Shown here: positions 48,368-52,799 of the stretch, piece by piece | Layout of the letters: the number at the start of each line of letters is the position of its first letter | How positions within the stretch are numbered: position 1 is the stretch's first letter | Source of the DNA: Treponema sp. | GTDB taxonomy: Bacteria > Spirochaetota > Spirochaetia > Treponematales > Treponemataceae | DNA length: 52,799 nucleotides | Direction: 5' to 3' | Assembly: GCA_024691105.1 (NCBI GenBank) | Contig: JAILNY010000163.1 | Location: forward strand, 1-52,799 | Translations under genes and position numbers: made by a program | Notes under the pieces: model-generated | Databases searched by the model: none | What the model was told of the DNA's origin: nothing | What the model saw: the letters and a program-made list of their open reading frames with translations, nothing else

Positions 48368-49807
48368 ATGAATATTGTAATCATAGGCGCAGGTTTTACC
48401 GGAGTTCAGCTTGCACGCCGCCTTATTAATGAAAAAAACGAAGTAACACTTATCGACAACGACGAAGAAACAGTTCGTCATGCATCTAACAGCCTTGACT
48501 GTTCAGTAATCCAGGCCGACGGCAACAACCTTGAAACACTCGAGGATGCCGGCATTTCAAAAGCAGACGCAATGGTCTGTGTTACAAGCAGCGACGAAGT
48601 TAACATGATAACCTGTTCGCTTGTTGATGCAGTTTATCCTGATGTATTAAAAATTGCACGCGTAAGAAACTTTGCATACTACATGAACACAGAAAAAGTT
48701 CACAAGCAGCATGCGCAAGCCTTTGCCGGAAAGCATCGTCCGCTTTACGGAATTGATTACATGATTCATCCCGACATCGAAGCAGCGCAGGCAATTGTTC
48801 AGGCAGTAGAAAGCGGCGCTGTAAGTGACGTCGTTACTTTTGAAAATTCAGAATACGAACTTACCCGTGTTAATATAGAAAAAAATTCTAAACTGACAGG
48901 GCTTACACTAAAAGATATCAGGCTCCATGCAAAAATTCCTTTCCTTGTTGCTTATGTTGAATCTAACGGATCGACAAAACTCCCAAGCGGGCAGACCGTA
49001 CTTTACGAAGGCGACAGCATCGGTGTTCTTACTAAGAAAGATGATGTTTCAGAAATTCTTGAACTTACAGGAACAGAAGTAGAAACACTTGATAAAATTG
49101 CATTAGTTGGTGCCGGTAAAATCGGAACTTTAATCGCAGAAAGACTTCTTTCAAACAGCAAAAAGAAATTTATTTTCTCACGCCTGTTCGGTAAAAACAA
49201 AAGAATTAATTCAAACCTTGCAATCGTTGATTCAAACAAAGCCCTTGCAAAAGAAGCCGCAGAAAAATTCCCACAGGCAAAAGTTTACTGCGGTGACATC
49301 ACTGACGAAAACTTTTTATACGAAGAAAGCCTTACAACCTATGACCTCGTAATCTGCGCAACTCAAAACCACGAACTTAACATGGTTGGAGCAGCCTACC
49401 TCGAATCCCTCGGCGTTGGAAAAACAGTATCACTTGTAGAAAACGCGCCCTTCGCCGAAATTGCACGCAAGATCGGCGTTGACGTACCGGTTCCTCTCCG
49501 AGACGCAGTTGTCGACAGTATCTTAAGTCACCTGCGTGGTAAGACCGTCACAGGAATTCATACTGTAAGTTCAGGCTCTCTTGAGATTGTCGAGCTTACT
49601 CTTCCAATCGATTCAAAAATAAACGGCAAGTCACTTTCTGAGATTGCAGATCCTGGAAAATTCCTTGTAATGCTCATTAAAAAAGCCGGCACCGATGTTT
49701 ATACGATTCCAACCGGAACAACATCTCTTGATGTTAACGACCAGCTGATTTTAATAGTTGACGCCGATAAGTCAAACAAACTGCTTGCATCGTTTGGAGT
49801 AAAATAG
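48368..49807 (+). CDS. trkA: Trk potassium uptake system regulatory protein TrkA
   Basis: The 479-residue cytoplasmic protein binds NAD(H) and gates the TrkH potassium channel. It has two RCK halves: first Rossmann motif IVIIGAGFTGVQLARRL, with VTLIDNDEE (acidic ribose contact) at residue 30 on, and second KIALVGAGKIGTLIAERLL near 245. Each half is followed by an RCK_C domain (for example SKLTGLTLKDIRLHAKIPFL). This is the full-length duplicated type. TrkH follows 4 bases later. The promoter has tandem repeats just upstream, possibly regulatory. Confidence 0.96.
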   Translation: MNIVIIGAGFTGVQLARRLINEKNEVTLIDNDEETVRHASNSLDCSVIQADGNNLETLEDAGISKADAMVCVTSSDEVNMITCSLVDAVYPDVLKIARVRNFAYYMNTEKVHKQHAQAFAGKHRPLYGIDYMIHPDIEAAQAIVQAVESGAVSDVVTFENSEYELTRVNIEKNSKLTGLTLKDIRLHAKIPFLVAYVESNGSTKLPSGQTVLYEGDSIGVLTKKDDVSEILELTGTEVETLDKIALVGAGKIGTLIAERLLSNSKKKFIFSRLFGKNKRINSNLAIVDSNKALAKEAAEKFPQAKVYCGDITDENFLYEESLTTYDLVICATQNHELNMVGAAYLESLGVGKTVSLVENAPFAEIARKIGVDVPVPLRDAVVDSILSHLRGKTVTGIHTVSSGSLEIVELTLPIDSKINGKSLSEIADPGKFLVMLIKKAGTDVYTIPTGTTSLDVNDQLILIVDADKSNKLLASFGVK

Positions 49808-49811
49808 TCTT

Positions 49812-51257
49812 ATGGCAGTAATCAATTTTTTTAAGATTATTTTTGCGATTCTTGCGATTGTAGCGACGACTTATTTAATTCCAATTATCGTTGCATTATC
49901 GTGTGGTGAATCCGCTATGATTGCGCCGTTTGCCATTCCGATGGTAATTGCATGGCTTGCATTTTTTGTCATCTATATATTTACGCGAAAGCAGCCGATT
50001 AAGCTTACGATAAAAAGTACTTTCGTCATTGTAGCCTTTGCGTGGATTTCATGCTCGCTCTTTGGTGCAATTCCATTTTTGCTTTCGGGATATTTTCCGA
50101 CTGTAACTGATGCAATTTTTGAAAGCGTCTCTGGCTTTACGACAACCGGCGCTACAATTTTGTCAGATGTTGAATGTCTGCCGAGGAGTTTAAATCTGTG
50201 GCGATGCGAAACTCACTGGCTTGGCGGCATGGGAATTGTTGCGCTGACAGTTGCATTATTTCCACTGCTCGGTGTCGGTGGCTTTCAGCTGATTAAGGCA
50301 GAAACCACAGGGCCAGAAAAAGGTAAGGTCACTCCAAAGATTACGACAACCGCAAAAGCACTCTGGTTTATTTACTTTGTTTTTACACTGGTTCTCTTTA
50401 TTCTTTTAAAGATTGCGGGAATGGATGTAATCGACGCATTGAGTCACGCTTTTTCGACACTGGGTTCCGGAGGATTTTCTACAAAGAACGGAAGTATCGG
50501 TCAGTATGGATCTGCTTCAATTGACTGGATTGTGACTGTATTTATGTTCCTTGCGGGAATTAACTTTAGTCTGTACTTCTATTTTATTACCGGTAAGTTT
50601 TCAGAGATTCGCAAAAACTCAGAGTTCCGAGCTTACCTTGGAATCGTATTAATCGCGATTCTTGCAATCACCTTATTCATTTTACCACAAAACGGAGGTT
50701 TCTTTTCTGCACTGCGATACGCTGCTTTTCAGGTCACTTCAATCATAAGCACAACCGGCTACTCGACCTGCGATTATACAACGTGGATACCGGCAGCACA
50801 GTTTTTTATCTTTGTATTATTCTTTATCGGCGGTTCTTCAGGTTCTACAGGTGGTGGCGTAAAAGTTGTCCGCTGGGTAATTCTTGAAAAGCAGCTCAAA
50901 AATGAAATGTTAAAAATGCTTCACCCTCACGGAATATTCAGCATCCGCCTTAATCAAAAGCCTGGCCGCAAAGATGTTGTTTACAGTGTCGCAGCATTTT
51001 TGATGTGCTACTTTTTCGTGATTCTTTTGACAACCTTTGCAGGAACAATTGCAAACCTTGATATTTTTACAGCCTTTACCGGCGCCGTATCTATGATTGG
51101 AAACGTCGGACCTGCATTTGGCAATCTTGGTCCAAGCTTTACAAGCGGTTCACTTGCTACAGGCTTAAAATGGGTTTACATGTTTACAATGCTTGCCGGA
51201 CGTCTTGAACTTTACACAATCGTAATTTTTGTAATGTCAGATTTCTGGAAAAAATAA
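49812..51257 (+). CDS. trkH: Trk potassium uptake channel TrkH
   Basis: The 481-residue membrane protein has the four pore loops of the Trk/Ktr/HKT family: SVSGFTTTGATIL, FSTLGSGGFSTKN, SIISTTGYSTCDY and AVSMIGNVGPAFG, each with a selectivity-filter Gly. It conducts potassium when activated by TrkA-bound nucleotide. GGAG lies about 12 bases before ATG. It is co-transcribed with trkA and followed 17 bases later by an SH3-domain protein gene. Confidence 0.96.
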   Translation: MAVINFFKIIFAILAIVATTYLIPIIVALSCGESAMIAPFAIPMVIAWLAFFVIYIFTRKQPIKLTIKSTFVIVAFAWISCSLFGAIPFLLSGYFPTVTDAIFESVSGFTTTGATILSDVECLPRSLNLWRCETHWLGGMGIVALTVALFPLLGVGGFQLIKAETTGPEKGKVTPKITTTAKALWFIYFVFTLVLFILLKIAGMDVIDALSHAFSTLGSGGFSTKNGSIGQYGSASIDWIVTVFMFLAGINFSLYFYFITGKFSEIRKNSEFRAYLGIVLIAILAITLFILPQNGGFFSALRYAAFQVTSIISTTGYSTCDYTTWIPAAQFFIFVLFFIGGSSGSTGGGVKVVRWVILEKQLKNEMLKMLHPHGIFSIRLNQKPGRKDVVYSVAAFLMCYFFVILLTTFAGTIANLDIFTAFTGAVSMIGNVGPAFGNLGPSFTSGSLATGLKWVYMFTMLAGRLELYTIVIFVMSDFWKK

Positions 51258-51274
51258 AAAAGGAAATTTATAAA

Positions 51275-52198
51275 ATGAAAAAAATTATTCTTTCTATTTT
51301 TCTCTGTGTAAGCACAACAACTATTTTTTCTCAAACTTTTGATGCAGAATCTTATGCAAAAGAATATGCAGAACACGAAACTATAAAATATGTAGAAGCC
51401 GAAAAATTTGAATTTGGCTACAAGATTCATGTTGGATACAATCCCTGGCTTTGTTCAGATGGAAGCAAAAAAGGAATCGTAATCGAAGATTATGTTAATA
51501 TCCGAAACGCGCCTGATATTAATGCAAAAAAAATCGGACAGGTCAATAGAGGTTTTCCTATAAAGATTTATTCTTTTTCTGGCAGCGGGAATTTTAAAAA
51601 CGGTGTGTATGATTACTGGGCAAAAATTTCTTCTGACGAAGAAGTTTATATAAACGCATTTTATGTTACTACCCTTCCATTTGCCTTTCATATGTATAAA
51701 TTTGTATATGAAGATGGAAGTGAATATTATAAGGATTGTCTTTGTATTGACGGAAGTGGTGACAGATCTTATTTTGTTGTAAATGACGAACCAAAGCTAT
51801 ACGACCTAATGACAGTAGAAAATGCAAGATTAAATTTTCTGATAAATGATTTACTTGAAAAAGCCGAAAACCGCGAACCTGACATCAAAGTCCAAATGAC
51901 AACTGATGTCGGATTTACTGATGAGTGTACTGATACTTATATTCCTCACATCGCCTTTGTCTCTGTTAAGTCTCAATCTGTAAAACTTCCCTACGGAATT
52001 AAAATTGGTACAAATATAAAAGAAATACAAAAGATACTTGGACCAGAAGAAACTTTGAATAAGCAAACAAACTCTTATGGCTACGTCGGCGGTTCAGTTA
52101 TTAACGAGATGCCTTCTGTAGTTTATATCTATTTTAACCTTGATGAAAACGATAATTTAAAAGAACTTTTTCTTGCCCAATATTATCTGGATGAATAA
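51275..52198 (+). CDS. Exported protein with bacterial SH3 domain
   Basis: The 307-residue protein has a signal peptide (KKIILSIFLCVSTTTIFS) and, near residues 68-135, a bacterial SH3 domain: GIVIEDYVNIRNAPDINAKK then IGQVNRGFPIKIYSFS. The C-terminal 170 residues are not recognised; the segment VKLPYGIKIGTNIKEIQKIL is reminiscent of small repeated modules found in periplasmic lipoproteins. Such SH3 domains bind cell wall or proteins. AAAGGAAA precedes ATG. It follows trkH closely and ends before a terminator, so it is the last gene of that operon. Confidence 0.8.
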   Translation: MKKIILSIFLCVSTTTIFSQTFDAESYAKEYAEHETIKYVEAEKFEFGYKIHVGYNPWLCSDGSKKGIVIEDYVNIRNAPDINAKKIGQVNRGFPIKIYSFSGSGNFKNGVYDYWAKISSDEEVYINAFYVTTLPFAFHMYKFVYEDGSEYYKDCLCIDGSGDRSYFVVNDEPKLYDLMTVENARLNFLINDLLEKAENREPDIKVQMTTDVGFTDECTDTYIPHIAFVSVKSQSVKLPYGIKIGTNIKEIQKILGPEETLNKQTNSYGYVGGSVINEMPSVVYIYFNLDENDNLKELFLAQYYLDE

Positions 52199-52235
52199 CT
52201 TTCACGATGTTCCCGAAAATTTCTGATATCAATAC

Positions 52236-52262
52236 AGCGCGGTCTTGTCACAAAGCCGCGCT
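52236..52262 (+). terminator. Terminator of the trk operon
   Basis: AGCGCGG (52236-52242), 13-base loop, CCGCGCT (52256-52262), followed by a T-rich run on the plus strand. Confidence 0.85.
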
Positions 52263-52343
52263 TATTTTTTTTTATTTTTTTTAGCCCTTTCCTCAAGTGC
52301 CTCGTATAAATAAATGTAAGCAAAATTAACAAGGAGGCCGTTT

Positions 52344-52583
52344 ATGAGTTTACATACAGCAAATATAATGAAAGCATTTATCAAGATTATTAAATCTTGC
52401 AAAGGTGATGTCGTCATAATTGACGAGAATGGAAACAGCACAGAAATTGAACCATCAGAAAACACTGGCTCAATCGAGGCTGTTTTGGACCGCACAGAAG
52501 ATTACTTTGAATTGTACTGCACTTGCAATCAGGATGAAGGACAGTTCTTCGACTTCTTAAACAAATATCCTGATGCTGCATAA
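52344..52583 (+). CDS. Small acidic hypothetical protein (79 residues)
   Basis: The frame starts MSLHTANIMKAFIKIIKSCK, with AAGGAGG seven bases upstream, one of the strongest ribosome binding sites in the window. It reads on to SIEAVLDRTEDYFELYCTCN and ends NKYPDAA. It has no signal peptide, membrane helix or motif I recognise. It is preceded by the trk terminator, so it has its own promoter (TATAAA near 52306 is a weak candidate). Gene status rests on the ribosome binding site and coherent frame; function unknown. A minus-strand frame overlaps it but lacks such a site. Confidence 0.7.
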   Translation: MSLHTANIMKAFIKIIKSCKGDVVIIDENGNSTEIEPSENTGSIEAVLDRTEDYFELYCTCNQDEGQFFDFLNKYPDAA

Positions 52584-52662
52584 AATACCCCTTTATTTTC
52601 CTCCTTTTTTTCCGACTGTAATCTGAACAAGGTTGCAGCCGGTTTTATTTTTTACCACACTA

Positions 52663-52692
52663 TTCACATTCACTTCAAATTTGTTATATAAT
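52663..52692 (+). promoter_or_regulatory. Promoter of the right-edge gene
   Basis: TTCACA (52663-52668), 18-bp spacer, TATAAT (52687-52692). The leader to ATG 52742 is about 40 bases. Confidence 0.6.
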
Positions 52693-52741
52693 TTAATGAC
52701 ATAAGAGACGGGAAGGGGCTTATACATAAAAGGGGTGCGCA

Positions 52742-52799
52742 ATGAAAGAGATTTCAAAATTACTGGGCTTTCGTCCTGACATCAAAGTTTTAGACTGTA
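52742..52799 (+). CDS. HMGL-like aldolase-family protein, partial (right edge)
   Basis: Nineteen codons are visible, starting MKEISKLLGFRPDIKVLDC before the window ends. AGGGG lies a few bases upstream. The ending KVLDC is where HMGL-like/4-hydroxy-2-oxovalerate aldolase domains begin (LDCTxRDGG in that family), so an aldolase-type enzyme is the best guess. The motif itself is cut off, so this is tentative. Confidence 0.45.
   Translation, partial: MKEISKLLGFRPDIKVLDC

Noticed and set aside
52262..52495. Minus-strand frame overlapping the 79-residue ORF
   Set aside because: No ribosome binding site; it starts inside the plus-strand gene and ends in the terminator T run, while the plus-strand frame has AAGGAGG before ATG.
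1..52799. tRNA, rRNA, intact insertion sequence or prophage genes
   Set aside because: I found no cloverleaf-like or rRNA-like sequence, no complete transposase and no phage structural genes on reading both strands; a covariance-model scan would be the decisive test for tRNAs.

Overview
The window looks like chromosome from a host-associated or anaerobic spirochaete of the Treponema kind. The evidence is a short PheT of the archaeal/spirochaete type, a single-chain PurL of the clostridial/spirochaete type, many exported lipoproteins including LPP20-like and LpoB-like proteins, a chemoreceptor, BspA-type leucine-rich repeats and a low to moderate GC content. This is inference from gene content; no rRNA or tRNA gene is present to settle it. 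The left-edge ORF is clearly more AT-rich than its neighbour.

Layout. 1-1873: a partial AT-rich ORF, a NimA-like flavoprotein and a GNAT acetyltransferase. 1889-9522: a complete efflux locus read leftwards: RND pump, OmpR-type regulator, histidine kinase, TolC-like channel and lipoprotein adaptor. The pump carries a C-terminal PII-like domain, both efflux promoters carry the same 11-bp-period direct repeat, and the adaptor has a frameshift in an A9 run. 9528-10925: NifX-like protein, YgjP-like metallopeptidase and an ABM-family monooxygenase. 10946-14354: a redox/hydrolase operon (cyclophilin-like protein, flavodoxin, alpha/beta hydrolase) with a divergent LysR gene; two of its members, a DUF4405 membrane protein and an aldo/keto reductase, survive only as deletion stumps.

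14449-23621: acetyltransferase, radical SAM enzyme, EamA transporter, then a run of exported repeat proteins (two ankyrin/LRR paralogues, TPR, HEAT-like) with a flavin reductase. 23623-26412: pyrimidine genes, a PyrK-PyrD fusion and PyrF. 26458-29584 (rightward): methyltransferase, RluA pseudouridine synthase and an omptin-like outer membrane protein. 29615-34716: a thioredoxin-fold lipoprotein and PurL. 34753-35226 has no intact gene, only two oppositely oriented fragments of an Rpn-type nuclease plus hairpins.

35227-40006: PheT and a ketosynthase-dehydratase-ketosynthase trio. 40149-43250: outer membrane protein, an unrecognised 561-residue protein with its own strong promoter and terminator, and an LPP20 lipoprotein. 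43325-48189: chemoreceptor, LPP20-like and LpoB-like proteins, and two membrane proteins. 48247-52799: four 19-bp tandem repeats in front of trkA-trkH, an SH3-domain exported protein, a small ORF and the start of an HMGL-like aldolase gene.

A theme across the window is initiation without a ribosome binding site: seven genes have a -10 hexamer only 6-7 bases before ATG, five of them with a recognisable -35 at 16-17 bp, while most others have a clear AGGAGG-type site. I found no CRISPR array, intact insertion sequence, prophage or tRNA/rRNA gene.
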